Assembly (NCBI GenBank): GCA_015058625.1
Contig: SVCA01000001.1
Coordinates: forward strand, 310,001 to 374,000
DNA length: 64,000 nt
Reading direction: 5' to 3'
From: Pseudoselenomonas ruminantium
GTDB taxonomy: Bacteria > Bacillota > Negativicutes > Selenomonadales > Selenomonadaceae
Part shown: positions 8,251-16,798 of the stretch, one piece after another
How the letters are laid out: each line of letters opens with the position of its first letter
How positions within the stretch are numbered: position 1 is the stretch's first letter
Translations under genes and position numbers: made by a program
Notes under the pieces: model-generated
Told to the model about the DNA's origin: nothing
The model's input: only the letters and a program-made list of their open reading frames with translations
The model's database searches: none

Positions 8251-8279
8251 ATTATAATCACTAAGATATATGCTGTCAA
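8251..8279 (-). promoter_or_regulatory. cbiK riboswitch promoter
   Basis: On the minus strand TTGACA (8274-8279), a 17-base spacer and TATAAT (8251-8256) form a consensus sigma-A/sigma70 promoter. Transcription would start near 8244, just before the riboswitch. The -35 lies inside a small dyad (ATGCTGT..ACAGCAT, 8270-8288). Confidence 0.85.
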
Positions 8280-8301
8280 TCACAGCATAAAAGAATTTCA
8301 T

Positions 8302-9051
8302 TTATGCGGCCAGCTTATCAAAGGCACGGCGGCTCAGATAGAAGCCAAGCATGGCATAAGCAACCAGTACGAGCAGGGATAGAAGTTCCCCTTCGCCGCC
8401 ACCAGCCAGACTTCGCAGCAGCATGCTCGTATGCGTCAGCGGCAGGGCTTCAATCACCCAGCGCAGGACAGTCGGCAAGGCCTGTGTGGTAAAAAAGGTG
8501 CCACAGAGAAAGGACATGGGCAGCAGGATATAAGTGTTCACCTGACTCATTTCCTCATAGGTGCTGATTTTCATGGCGGCAAAAAAGCCTACCTCCGCAA
8601 AGATAACGGCATTGAGCACCAGCACCAGCAGCATCTGGCCGGAAAGCTCCAGCCGGGCGCCAAAACCATAGGCCAGTACCAGAATGATGGCACTGGAGAT
8701 AAGGCTGCGGAGAACCGCCGCTAAGACCTTCCCCAGCACATAGGCGGCAGGCTTAATCGGAGCCAGGATGTATTCTTCCAAACTCTTATGGTAAATGCGC
8801 TCGGCATGTACCGGCGTGATGCTGTTGAAGCTGATGTTCATAGAATTCAGCGCCAGTATCCCCGGCACGAGAAAGTCCAGATAACTGCCGCTGCCCACAT
8901 TAATGCTGCGCCCCAGCCCCCAGCCGAAGGCCACCAGATAAAGCATCGGCGCCACCATACGGGCCAGAATGAACTTGGTCAGGCGCCGCTTGAGTACCAC
9001 CCAGTCCCGCCAGAATACCGTCCAGGTATCGTATAAAACTTGCAAAATCAC
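8302..9051 (-). CDS. ABC-2 type transporter permease
   Basis: A 249-residue membrane protein with six predicted hydrophobic segments, of the ABC-2/NodJ export family. It begins MILQVLYDTWTVFWRDWVVL and contains SMNISFNSITPVHAERIYHK and a long central pair of helices around LISSAIILVLAYGFGA. It is the membrane partner of the upstream ATPase, whose stop overlaps its start by 4 bases. Substrate unknown; such exporters move drugs, lipids or glycans. The pair sits at the end of an operon with two hybrid histidine kinases. Confidence 0.88.
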   Translation of the reverse strand: MILQVLYDTWTVFWRDWVVLKRRLTKFILARMVAPMLYLVAFGWGLGRSINVGSGSYLDFLVPGILALNSMNISFNSITPVHAERIYHKSLEEYILAPIKPAAYVLGKVLAAVLRSLISSAIILVLAYGFGARLELSGQMLLVLVLNAVIFAEVGFFAAMKISTYEEMSQVNTYILLPMSFLCGTFFTTQALPTVLRWVIEALPLTHTSMLLRSLAGGGEGELLSLLVLVAYAMLGFYLSRRAFDKLAA

Positions 9052-9926
9052 AGGCCTCCTTTATGGCCGGTTAATTCAATAAACACATCTTCGAGATTCG
9101 TAGGGCGGATAAGGATGCCGCCAGCCGCCTCCTGACTGCCGGCAAAGGCCGCCGCCTCCTGTTTTTCTCCGAAGAAGCGGTACTCCCGCCCCTCGCTGCC
9201 GTCCCATTCCACGGTGAATTTTCCCAGCCGTTCCTTGAAGTTTTCCGGCGTGTCAAGGGCCGTAAGTTTTCCCTTGTTTAAGATGGCCACCCGCTGGCAG
9301 AGATTTTCCGCCTCCTCGATGTAGTGCGTGGTCAAAAACACCGTCACGCCATCGCGGGCAAGGCCGCGCACCAAGTCCCAGATGCGCCGCCGCACCTGCG
9401 GGTCAAGGGCCACGGTCGGTTCATCCATAAAGAGAATCTTGGGCCTATGAATCAGCGCCCGGACAATAAGCAAGCGCCGCTTCATTCCCCCGGATAAGCG
9501 GCGCACATTATCATTTATGACCTCGGTCAGTTCCACATAGTTCAAAAGTTCCGCAATCCGCTGCTGGCGCTCCGATTTTCCCATATGATGCAGGCGGGCA
9601 TGGAGCTCCATGTTCTCTCCTACCGTCAAATCCTGGTCAAAGTTCACATGCTGGGGCACCACGCCAATCAGGGATTTCACCCACTGTGCTTCGCCGGGGC
9701 TGAATATATCCCGCCCCCCATAGGCAATTTTACCTGCAGTAGGCTTAAGCTGCATGGTGAGCATGCGAATGGTCGTGGTCTTGCCTGCCCCATTTGGCCC
9801 CAAAAGGCCAAAAACCTCGCCGGGACGAACGGCAAGCGACAGTTCGTCCACAGCCAGTTTTTCCGTCTGCTTTCCCTGTTTATCCTTATGTGGAAAGCAC
9901 TTGGTCAGTTTATCAATTACAATCAT
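9048..9926 (-). CDS. ABC-2 transporter ATP-binding protein
   Basis: A 292-residue exporter ATPase with Walker A GPNGAGKTT near residue 49, signature LSGGMKRRL, Walker B ILFMDEPTVALD and an H-loop in VFLTTHYIEEAE, followed by a regulatory C-terminal region. It belongs to the NodI/DrrA-like class. The ATG at 9924-9926 giving MIVIDKLTKCF fits the family start. A longer in-frame ORF reaches 10016 but would overlap the kinase gene. It overlaps the permease gene and lies 7 bases after the hybrid kinase. Confidence 0.9.
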   Translation of the reverse strand: MIVIDKLTKCFPHKDKQGKQTEKLAVDELSLAVRPGEVFGLLGPNGAGKTTTIRMLTMQLKPTAGKIAYGGRDIFSPGEAQWVKSLIGVVPQHVNFDQDLTVGENMELHARLHHMGKSERQQRIAELLNYVELTEVINDNVRRLSGGMKRRLLIVRALIHRPKILFMDEPTVALDPQVRRRIWDLVRGLARDGVTVFLTTHYIEEAENLCQRVAILNKGKLTALDTPENFKERLGKFTVEWDGSEGREYRFFGEKQEAAAFAGSQEAAGGILIRPTNLEDVFIELTGHKGGL

Positions 9927-9933
9927 GGATTCT

Positions 9934-11817
9934 TTAACTTTCCCCCTTGGCATGCAGCGCCGCCGATAATTTTCCGAGCATTTGCGGAATATCCACGGGC
10001 TTGGGCAGGCATTCATCCATCCCTGCCGCTTTGGCTTGTGCTACAGAAGCCTCATCCACATCTCCGGTCAGGCCAAAGATAGGTACATAACGGGCATCCT
10101 CCCGGCTCATAGCGCGGATAGCTCTGGTAGCCTCAAGCCCATCCATAATAGGCATGCGCACATCCATTAGTATAACATCAATGCTGTCTTTTGGCGAATT
10201 GGCAAAAAAAGCCACTCCCTTTTGCCCATCAGCAGCACTAAGCACCTCCACGCCATAGGCCGAAAGCAAATTCTGTACCAGTTCGCGATTAATTTCATTA
10301 TCCTCACAGAGTAGTACCTTCAGCCCCGTAAGTTCCGGATAATTATTGGCTGCCATATCGTCCGCAGCCACTTCCTTGCCCGGCAGCAGGTTCAGCCAGA
10401 GGTCAAAGCGGGTACCCTTGCCCGGCTCGCTGTCTACAAGAATTTTGCCCCCCAATAAATCCACCAGCTGCTTGACAATCGACATTCCCAAGCCGGTGCC
10501 CTCAATCTTGCGCGTAAGCTTGCTGCGTTCCTGAGCAAAGGGTTCAAATAACCTAGGCAGAAAGTTTTTTTCCATGCCCAGCCCCGTATCCACAATGGCG
10601 ATATGGCAGTTATAACCATCGCCAAAATCCTGCGGGCCTTCCATAAGCATCGTAACCTTGCCCCCTGCCGGTGTATACTTCACCGCATTGGACAGCAGAT
10701 TTAAGATGACCTTTTGCAATTTCAAAACATCCACATATACATCCGTAAAATGCAAACCTTCGAGTTCCGTAATGAATTCTACGCCCTTGACCTCCGCATT
10801 GGCATAAGCCGACACCACAATGGTATCCAGCACATTCTGGATGTTGCAGTTTTCCGGCTCGACATCCAGCTTGCCACTGGTAATCTTGGCCAAATCCAAA
10901 GTTTCGTTAATGAGATTCAGCATAAATTTACCCGTCGTACGGATTTTTTCCAGATATTCTGCGCGCTTATCATCCCCTTTGCTCTGCATGGCAAGTTCTG
11001 TAAAACCCAGAATACCATTTAAGGGCGTACGCATATCGTGGCTCACATTGGACACAAAAGCAGCTTTGGCGCTTGTTTCCCGCTCCATCGCCAGCATCCG
11101 CTCGTTGCGTTTTTTTTCCGTCACATCATTGATAAAATGTGCGCAGGCAAGCCGGCCATACCAGCTTATGCCCTTTTTCTCGATATTCAGATAGCGGTCA
11201 TTTTCGCTGTCATGCCGCACGAGTTCCTGCTTGCCATCCATTTGCAGATGCTTTAACTGGCAGTCCTCACAGACACAATTTTTGCCGAACATATAATTGT
11301 AGCATTTATGCCCGCTGTAGCTGCTCTGCTGCTGACTGTTTTTCACGGCTGCCTGATTGGCGTACAAAAGCTCCTGGGTCTCCACATCACAGACATAAAC
11401 AATCGTGTCCATATCCTCCAAAAGTTCCAGCTGGGCCTGATTGCTCTCCGCCGCATCGCGAAAGGTCATAATCAGCACCGGACTGTCCGCCAGCTCACCG
11501 ATGTATTTGATAAAAGTATGCACCCATGTAAATTCATCCCGTTCTTCATGACCAAAACGGTAGACACATTCAGCAGAACCATGCTGCAAGGCCTGCTCCA
11601 CGGCCTCCCGTAAAAAGCGGCGGTCATTTTGAAATACCCGGTCACAAAACTCGAGCTGCACATCCTGTAAAAATACCTGACCGGCGCGATGCCCCACTTC
11701 TTCCATCCCCTCGGAGGACATCAAAAATTCCAAAATCCCGTCATTCAGCTTATAAACAGCACAGTTGCCAGGGAATATGCCGGTTAAGTTTTTTATCTCT
11801 TCAACCTTCAGCTCCAT
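9934..11817 (-). CDS. Hybrid sensor histidine kinase with receiver domain
   Basis: A 627-residue soluble hybrid kinase with no membrane segment. It has an N-terminal PAS-like region, a second PAS-like region with a cysteine cluster (KCYNYMFGKNCVCEDCQ near residues 170-190), and a HisKA domain with the phospho-acceptor in NVSHDMRTPLNG near residue 260. A HATPase domain with GLGMSIVKQLVDLLGG follows, then a C-terminal receiver with VLLCEDNEIN and the Asp in ILMDVRMPIMDG. The start is set at the ATG at 11815-11817, six bases after GGGGGA. A GTG at 11823 overlaps the previous stop as GTGA and could also serve, giving translational coupling. The cysteines might sense redox or metal, but this is a guess. 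Confidence 0.9.
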   Translation of the reverse strand: MELKVEEIKNLTGIFPGNCAVYKLNDGILEFLMSSEGMEEVGHRAGQVFLQDVQLEFCDRVFQNDRRFLREAVEQALQHGSAECVYRFGHEERDEFTWVHTFIKYIGELADSPVLIMTFRDAAESNQAQLELLEDMDTIVYVCDVETQELLYANQAAVKNSQQQSSYSGHKCYNYMFGKNCVCEDCQLKHLQMDGKQELVRHDSENDRYLNIEKKGISWYGRLACAHFINDVTEKKRNERMLAMERETSAKAAFVSNVSHDMRTPLNGILGFTELAMQSKGDDKRAEYLEKIRTTGKFMLNLINETLDLAKITSGKLDVEPENCNIQNVLDTIVVSAYANAEVKGVEFITELEGLHFTDVYVDVLKLQKVILNLLSNAVKYTPAGGKVTMLMEGPQDFGDGYNCHIAIVDTGLGMEKNFLPRLFEPFAQERSKLTRKIEGTGLGMSIVKQLVDLLGGKILVDSEPGKGTRFDLWLNLLPGKEVAADDMAANNYPELTGLKVLLCEDNEINRELVQNLLSAYGVEVLSAADGQKGVAFFANSPKDSIDVILMDVRMPIMDGLEATRAIRAMSREDARYVPIFGLTGDVDEASVAQAKAAGMDECLPKPVDIPQMLGKLSAALHAKGES

Positions 11818-11819
11818 CG

Positions 11820-13817
11820 TCACTCCCCCTTCCGCTGTGCTTCATACATCCCAATTTGGCTTTGCAGGCAATTAATGAGCAAATCCGGCTCTATCGGCTT
11901 GGTCAGATGGGCATTCATGCCGACCCGGCGGGAAGCTTCCACATCCTCCTGAAAGGCATTGGCCGACAAGGCAATAATGGGCACCCTGGCGGCATCCCTG
12001 CGAGCAAGCTGCCGTATCTTTGCTGCTGCCGTCAGTCCATCCATCACGGGCATCCGGATATCCATTAAAATGGCTTCGATACTGTATTCCGGCGATTCGA
12101 TAAAGCGCTGAACACCCTGTTCCCCATTTTCCGCCTGAATTACCTGCAAATTATTCATTTCCAAGAGGGTCGTAACGATTTCCCGATTCAGCTCATTGTC
12201 CTCGCAGACCAAAATCTGCCGCCTGTCCAGACATATCGGGGGCACCGCCGCCTTCTGTCCATCGTTACGTTTCGCACGTTCAAAGCGAACTTCCACCGTA
12301 AAGGTTGTTCCCTTGCCTTTCTCACTTTCCACCGCAATCGTACCGCCTAAAATCATCAGAAGTTCCCTGGCAATGGAAAGTCCCAGCCCTGTTCCCTGCG
12401 TGCCCTGCACCGACAGGGCATTTTCCTGTTCAAAAGGGGTAAACATTCTGGGCAGGAACTCCTTACTTATGCCCACGCCATTATCCCTGACCGTAAACCG
12501 GCAGACAGCCTCGTGCTCATCGCAGGAAAGCACCTCGCCCAAAAGCCATACATCACCGCCCTTGGGCGTGAATTTTACCGCATTGGACAAGAGATTTAAC
12601 AGCACTTTGGACAGCTTCAAGCGATCTATGCGCACAAAGCCCAGTTCTGCAAAGGGCAAATCTACATGAAAATTGACCCCTCTCTGCTCAGCAGCCGGGC
12701 GAATGGAGGTAATCAAACGCTCCAGCATGGAGCTTGCCTCCACCACCTCATAGTCCAGCTGTTTCTTGCCGTTGCCGATACGGGATAGTTCCAGCGTATC
12801 GTTAATCAAATCCTTCAGCAGGGAACCTGCGGTCATTATTTTTTGCAGATATCCGCGTATTTTTTCGATGTCATCCGTCTGCAAAGCCAATTCGGTAATC
12901 CCCAGAATACCGTTTAAGGGCGTGCGCATATCGTGACTCACGTTGGAGAGAAATACGGTCTTGGCCTGATTGGCACTTTCTGCTTTCTCCAAAGCCTGCC
13001 GCAGCTGTTCGTTGAGCTTTTCCATTTGCTCCTGATGGCGAATTTCATCTGTAACATCCTCAAAGCTGCCCACCAACCCCACAATTTCGCCATTTTCAAT
13101 CAGTGGCCGTTTGCTGGCCACAATATCCCGCATTTCGCCATGGCTCATGCATTTGCCACGGACGCGGTAAGTTGATTCTCCGTTATGCAGAACACGCCAC
13201 TCATCACTTTTGAACGGCTCTTCCTTCGCATGCCAGCCCATTTCCTCATCGGTTTTCCCTAAGATGACCTGCTCCGAAGGAAAATCATAATAATCCAAAA
13301 AGGCCTTGTTCGCTCCCTGAAAGCGCCGTTCCTTATCCTTCCAGAAAAGCGCCGTCTGCGTGGTATCCAAAATCCGTTCCAAGAGCGCATTGGTATGTGC
13401 AAACACAGCCGCCTGTTTTTCCTGTTCCTCCCGTTCATCCGTGATATCCAGACTGGTTATATACTGCAACACCGAACCATCATCCAGTCGCTGCCCATAA
13501 ATAGTCGACATCAGCCAGATGAATCCATCCCGCGTCTTAGGCAGAAACATCCGGTAACTGAACTGCAAAAACTCCTCCGGATTACGAAAAGCACGCTGCA
13601 TCACCCGTAATACACGGACAAGATCATCCGCATGAATCTGCTCATTGGGCGGCAGCATAAAGAACCTATGCAATTCTTCCCGACTCATTTTGAACATACG
13701 ACAAAGTCCTGCAGAGATATGCAGGACTTCCAACGAATCAGCCCGCCTTCGGCAAACCAAAACTGGTGCAAAAGCATCGTCAATATTAGCAAATTTTTTT
13801 TTCGAGTCGGCTAACAT
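11820..13817 (-). CDS. Hybrid sensor histidine kinase with receiver domain
   Basis: A 665-residue soluble hybrid kinase related to the next gene. Two PAS/PAC-like regions lie at about residues 20-130 and 145-260. A short coiled coil follows, then HisKA with the acceptor His near residue 295 in NVSHDMRTPLNG, a HATPase domain with GTGLGLSIARELLMILGG, and a receiver with ILVCEDNELN and ILMDIRMPVMDG. No membrane helix or output domain is present, so the signal is probably intracellular and the phosphate must pass to another protein. It is the first gene of a tightly packed operon: kinase, kinase, ABC ATPase, permease. GGAGGGG stands 8 bases before its ATG. Confidence 0.9.
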   Translation of the reverse strand: MLADSKKKFANIDDAFAPVLVCRRRADSLEVLHISAGLCRMFKMSREELHRFFMLPPNEQIHADDLVRVLRVMQRAFRNPEEFLQFSYRMFLPKTRDGFIWLMSTIYGQRLDDGSVLQYITSLDITDEREEQEKQAAVFAHTNALLERILDTTQTALFWKDKERRFQGANKAFLDYYDFPSEQVILGKTDEEMGWHAKEEPFKSDEWRVLHNGESTYRVRGKCMSHGEMRDIVASKRPLIENGEIVGLVGSFEDVTDEIRHQEQMEKLNEQLRQALEKAESANQAKTVFLSNVSHDMRTPLNGILGITELALQTDDIEKIRGYLQKIMTAGSLLKDLINDTLELSRIGNGKKQLDYEVVEASSMLERLITSIRPAAEQRGVNFHVDLPFAELGFVRIDRLKLSKVLLNLLSNAVKFTPKGGDVWLLGEVLSCDEHEAVCRFTVRDNGVGISKEFLPRMFTPFEQENALSVQGTQGTGLGLSIARELLMILGGTIAVESEKGKGTTFTVEVRFERAKRNDGQKAAVPPICLDRRQILVCEDNELNREIVTTLLEMNNLQVIQAENGEQGVQRFIESPEYSIEAILMDIRMPVMDGLTAAAKIRQLARRDAARVPIIALSANAFQEDVEASRRVGMNAHLTKPIEPDLLINCLQSQIGMYEAQRKGE

Positions 13818-13898
13818 TTGCGTCCCCTCCAGTAATGCCTTAATCCATTACGGTAGTATTCTGTAAGGAGTCAAAAAATTCCTTCCATAAATATATTC

Positions 13899-15215
13899 TT
13901 AGCCGACAAAAAGTTTGGCCACCAGCCACAAAAGCGGAATGGCCACCAAGGTGCGTTCCAAAAAAATCACAAACAAACGTTTAATATCCAGGCCTACATC
14001 GCTCTTGACGATGATACTGCCCACCTCGGTCAGATAGATAATCTGCACGAGCGACAGGGCCGAGATAAAGAAGCGAATCTGTTCCGGTGCTTCGGGATTC
14101 GTGATGAGCGCCGGAATAAACATGTCGATAAAGCCCACCAACGTAGCCGGTGCCAGCGTGAAAGCATCGGGAATACCCATCGCCCACATATAAAGTCCCA
14201 TGGGATAGGCAATCCATTGGAAGATAGGCGTTTCATTGACGAGCAGTGTGCCGATGGTGCCCCACGCAATGACGATGGGAATCAGGTCAAAGAGAATGCC
14301 AATGGCCATCTCAAGCCCCACCTTCACCGCTACGGACAGACGGAACTTTGCCGCCCGCTCCAAGGCCGCGGCAATGGCCCAGCTGACGAGTGAATTGCCC
14401 TGCGGCACTTCTTCTTTTAGCTGCGGCTCACCGCGATAATCATCGGCCACCGCAGCCAGAGGTGGAATGCGCACGGCAATTACCGCCAGCAAGAGGCCCA
14501 CCACCGTTACCGTCAGATAGAGCAGCGGAAATAAATGCTCCACATGGAGCGTGCCTGCCACCACCATGCAGAAGGGAATGGACACCAAAGAGAAGTTCGT
14601 CATAATGGTGGCCGCTTCGCGGCGGCTGTAGTAGCCACTGTTATACTGACCGGCCGTTATGAGCACCGCCGTGTTGGACGAAGCCAGCCAGGAGGCAATG
14701 AGGTCAACCGAGGCCCGCCCCGGCACATGAAACAGCGGACGGATAAGCGGCTTTAAGAGCACCCCCGTAAATTCCATAATGCCCGTATCCGTCAGGAAGG
14801 GCAGTACAAAGCTCAACGAAAAAGCCAAAGCCACCAAGGTCTGGGAAAGCCCCACCATGCTGCCGCCCACATCAGCGCCGCGAATCCATTCGGGGCCGAT
14901 TTCACCGCCCACAGCAATGACAACGAGCAATGCCACCAGCCGCGTAAGCAGATAAGGCCAGGACACATTAAAAAGCCCCATGGCCCACTTGCGCTTCGTG
15001 ATAAAAGACGGCTGACAGAACCGGCAGGCTAGCGCACCCAGAGCAGACAACGCCACCAAGAGATACAAGAACCAGGGAACATTGGCGGTAATGAGCTTCT
15101 CCAGCCACTCCGTCAGCATCCCCACAGGAGTTGAAAAGCCCTCCCCGCCCCCAACAGGCAGGAGAAACATGCCCATGCCAAACAGGGCACCAACCACAAA
15201 CTTAATCCATGTCAT
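13899..15215 (-). CDS. yjiH: YjiH family membrane protein (nucleoside-recognition/Gate domain)
   Basis: A 438-residue polytopic membrane protein with Gate-type helices, including FLTDTGIMEFTGVLLKPLI, WLASSNTAVLITAGQYNSGY and LTEVGSIIVKSDVGL. The YjiH family is seen as a putative transporter in the nucleoside-transporter superfamily; its substrate is not established. The start is the ATG at 15213-15215 (MTWIKFVVGALFG), preceded by GAGGAAA. A longer in-frame reading reaches 15470, but that part is rich in hairpins and looks like leader RNA, not protein. Two promoters and a structured leader lie upstream. Confidence 0.85.
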   Translation of the reverse strand: MTWIKFVVGALFGMGMFLLPVGGGEGFSTPVGMLTEWLEKLITANVPWFLYLLVALSALGALACRFCQPSFITKRKWAMGLFNVSWPYLLTRLVALLVVIAVGGEIGPEWIRGADVGGSMVGLSQTLVALAFSLSFVLPFLTDTGIMEFTGVLLKPLIRPLFHVPGRASVDLIASWLASSNTAVLITAGQYNSGYYSRREAATIMTNFSLVSIPFCMVVAGTLHVEHLFPLLYLTVTVVGLLLAVIAVRIPPLAAVADDYRGEPQLKEEVPQGNSLVSWAIAAALERAAKFRLSVAVKVGLEMAIGILFDLIPIVIAWGTIGTLLVNETPIFQWIAYPMGLYMWAMGIPDAFTLAPATLVGFIDMFIPALITNPEAPEQIRFFISALSLVQIIYLTEVGSIIVKSDVGLDIKRLFVIFLERTLVAIPLLWLVAKLFVG

Positions 15216-15310
15216 GTATTTTTCCTCACTTTTAATGCATAAATTTACAACAGCACCTATTTTACACGGTTTTTGTCCTCTTGTCACGCATTTTTTTGCC
15301 CGATTCTTAT

Positions 15311-15443
15311 AACGCCGTTGTTCCAGTTTTGCCATAGGCAAAACTTCCTCTTGGCGTTTCAACGAGGCGGGAGATATGCTCGCCGCCTGTTTTGGTATTC
15401 GTGCCCCCACCTGCTGAGGTGGGGGACATTTTCTTGCCTCGTT
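15311..15443 (-). promoter_or_regulatory. Structured leader element upstream of the yjiH-like gene
   Basis: Several nested stems lie between two promoter-like sequences and the gene. AACGAGGC (15361-15368) pairs with GCCTCGTT (15436-15443) and encloses two hairpins: 15366-15389 (AGGCGG..CCGCCT) and 15402-15425 (a GCCCCCACCT stem). Next to it AACGCC (15311-15316) pairs with GGCGTT (15353-15358) around a perfect hairpin, GTTTTGCC-ATA-GGCAAAAC. A promoter TTGACT-N18-TATAAC just upstream would start transcription at its 5' edge. It does not match a riboswitch I know. It could instead be the end of a decayed mobile element. Confidence 0.4.
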
Positions 15444-15444
15444 A

Positions 15445-15485
15445 TAGCCCAGCCCTTGTTGACAAGTCAATCTGACAAGTCAAAT
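15445..15485 (-). promoter_or_regulatory. Candidate promoter with duplicated TTGACTTGTC
   Basis: On the minus strand two copies of TTGACTTGTC occur 11 bases apart. From the second, TTGACT is followed after 18 bases by TATAAC. It precedes the structured leader of the yjiH-like gene. Confidence 0.4.
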
Positions 15486-15527
15486 GTCAGGGCCAAATCA
15501 CTCCCCCGGACGATTAAAATCTGCGGT

Positions 15528-16271
15528 TCATTTCGTCAGCAACATTTCAGAAAGCCTTGGCGCCTCCCGCTTCATGCCTTTTATGATGACGATTTGGAAG
15601 ACAAAGGCACACAGTATGACGATAAGTCCCATTATTATCCAGAAGGCCATGCTTTCATCATCCATTCCCACAGCCGCTATGGCCGGATTGTATACCGTCA
15701 GGGTATCATAGATGGTATGGATGAGTACAGGGACGGCCAACGCGATCACATAGGAGGACTTATACAGCAAACCGTTTTCCCTGTTGTATTTTCCCAGCCC
15801 CAGGTATTTGCCCATGATGATGCCCATTGACATATGCATCGCTACATCGGTAAGGCGGAAGAGCGTCATGATACTTTCTCCATACACCATCTCTTCGAGC
15901 AAGGTGAAGCCAAAACCTGTCGCGCCGCCTATCAGAGCGTATTCGTAGACATTTTTCGGCTTCAATATGCAGATGGCCCAGAGTATCATCAATAGCTTGG
16001 CAAATTCCTCGGTGAGTCCGGCCCGCAGAAAAGCTGAGACAAAAGCTTTCAAAAACGGGTCCTGTATATCGCTTAGGCTATAGCCCTCCACCGTCAAGCC
16101 ATAGCCGATGGCCAGTGTAACAGCAACGGCCAGGATGGTTGAAAGCACCCCCAGGCCGATAGGAAGCAGGGCCTGCTTTTTACCGATGGTTGCGCCGACC
16201 TCCCATTTGCGCATCTTTTTGTAGATTATGCCTAATATAATTGCGGCTAAAAGCATCTGAATAAGTTCCAT
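15528..16271 (-). CDS. PrsW-like intramembrane protease family protein
   Basis: A 247-residue membrane protein with about seven helices. The conserved acidic motif AGLTEEFAKLLMILW (EE..K), the second motif GATGFGFTLLEEMVYG, a conserved His in RLTDVAMHMSMGIIMGKYLG and a late HTIYDTL fit the PrsW/CPBP-like protease fold. PrsW cuts anti-sigma factors in Bacillus; the substrate here is unknown. The ATG is preceded by GGAGTG. No partner gene is adjacent, so the function stays a family-level call. Confidence 0.75.
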   Translation of the reverse strand: MELIQMLLAAIILGIIYKKMRKWEVGATIGKKQALLPIGLGVLSTILAVAVTLAIGYGLTVEGYSLSDIQDPFLKAFVSAFLRAGLTEEFAKLLMILWAICILKPKNVYEYALIGGATGFGFTLLEEMVYGESIMTLFRLTDVAMHMSMGIIMGKYLGLGKYNRENGLLYKSSYVIALAVPVLIHTIYDTLTVYNPAIAAVGMDDESMAFWIIMGLIVILCAFVFQIVIIKGMKREAPRLSEMLLTK

Positions 16272-16382
16272 GATACGTCACTCCTTTCGTCACGGAATTA
16301 CAACGACCAGCCTATACCATCCATTTGTGCAGGTAGTTCTTTATATATTTCCCGCTATGTTAAAAAATTCCTTTTCCTAGAC

Positions 16383-16445
16383 AAAAATACCCCGCAGAGC
16401 CGGCATCTTTGCAACTAAGGCAAAAGTGCCAACCCCACGGGGTAT
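16383..16445 (-). terminator. Terminator after tRNA-Thr
   Basis: ATACCCCG (16387-16394) pairs with CGGGGTAT (16438-16445). The interior also pairs (GGCATCTTTGC with GCAAAAGTGCC), making one long hairpin with a T run on the minus strand. Confidence 0.75.
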
Positions 16446-16449
16446 CTAA

Positions 16450-16476
16450 GAATCGAACCTGCCATGCAGGATATAT
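16450..16476 (-). other. tRNA T-arm-like remnant
   Basis: On the minus strand GGCAGGTTCGATTCTTAGAT resembles a tRNA T arm (GGTTCGATTC) just after tRNA-Thr. No acceptor, D or anticodon arm accompanies it, so it is at most a relic. Confidence 0.3.
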
Positions 16477-16483
16477 TCAATTA

Positions 16484-16559
16484 TGGAGCTGATAACCAGG
16501 ATTGAACTGGTGACCTTATCCTTACCAAGGATACGCTCTACCGACTGAGCTATATCAGC
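16484..16559 (-). tRNA. tRNA-Thr (GGT anticodon)
   Basis: A 76-base cloverleaf: acceptor GCTGATA/TATCAGC, D arm GCTC/GAGC, anticodon stem TATCC/GGATA with loop TTGGTAA (anticodon GGT), T arm ACCAG/CTGGT, and an encoded CCA end after discriminator T. It has its own promoter and terminator. Confidence 0.96.
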
Positions 16560-16571
16560 AACGACTCGTAT

Positions 16572-16601
16572 AATATAGCATTTAACAGGGTATCCTGTCA
16601 A
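16572..16601 (-). promoter_or_regulatory. tRNA-Thr promoter
   Basis: On the minus strand TTGACA (16596-16601), an 18-base spacer and TATATT (16572-16577) lie 12 bases before the mature tRNA. Confidence 0.75.
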
Positions 16602-16609
16602 CATTTTTT

Positions 16610-16648
16610 TTAATCTTCAGAGGCAGGTTTGAAATAGAACATTGACAT
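16610..16648 (-). CDS. Possible 12-residue peptide
   Basis: A tiny reading frame, MSMFYFKPASED, has an excellent AGGAGGGGGA site 7 bases upstream. It lies between the short frame after comM and the tRNA-Thr promoter. The ATG lies inside a TTGACATGTCAA palindrome. It is too short to judge by sequence; it may be chance. Confidence 0.25.
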   Translation of the reverse strand: MSMFYFKPASED

Positions 16649-16663
16649 GTCAAAATCCCCCTC

Positions 16664-16798
16664 CTACTTGAACAGGTCCCAAACCTTAGCCAGGAATCCT
16701 CTGTCTTCATAGCGCCTTAACTTCTGCTGCAGATTATGGATTTCATCCTCCAGCACTTTTATCTTATCGTTATCCGAGATATTGGTATTGCGGAAAAT
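16664..16798 (-). CDS. Short coiled-coil reading frame in frame after comM
   Basis: Directly after the comM TAA the same frame stays open for 46 codons, encoding IFRNTNISDNDKIKVLEDEI followed by HNLQQKLRRYEDRGFLAKVWDLFK. It looks like a short coiled coil with an amphipathic basic tail. AAGGAG overlaps the comM stop, but there is no ATG or TTG: only ATT (16798) or an internal GTG (16756) could start it. It may be a small gene with a rare start, a readthrough extension of ComM, or a decayed gene. Confidence 0.35.
   Translation of the reverse strand: MFRNTNISDNDKIKVLEDEIHNLQQKLRRYEDRGFLAKVWDLFK

Noticed and set aside
15216..15470. N-terminal extension of the YjiH-type protein up to 15470
   Set aside because: It is hydrophilic, lacks a ribosome binding site at its start and overlaps strong RNA hairpins and promoter-like sites; the ATG at 15215 has a good GAGGAAA site.
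16484..16559. tRNA-Thr as a phage attachment site
   Set aside because: No integrase gene or duplicated tRNA end was found nearby; the T-arm-like relic is too short.
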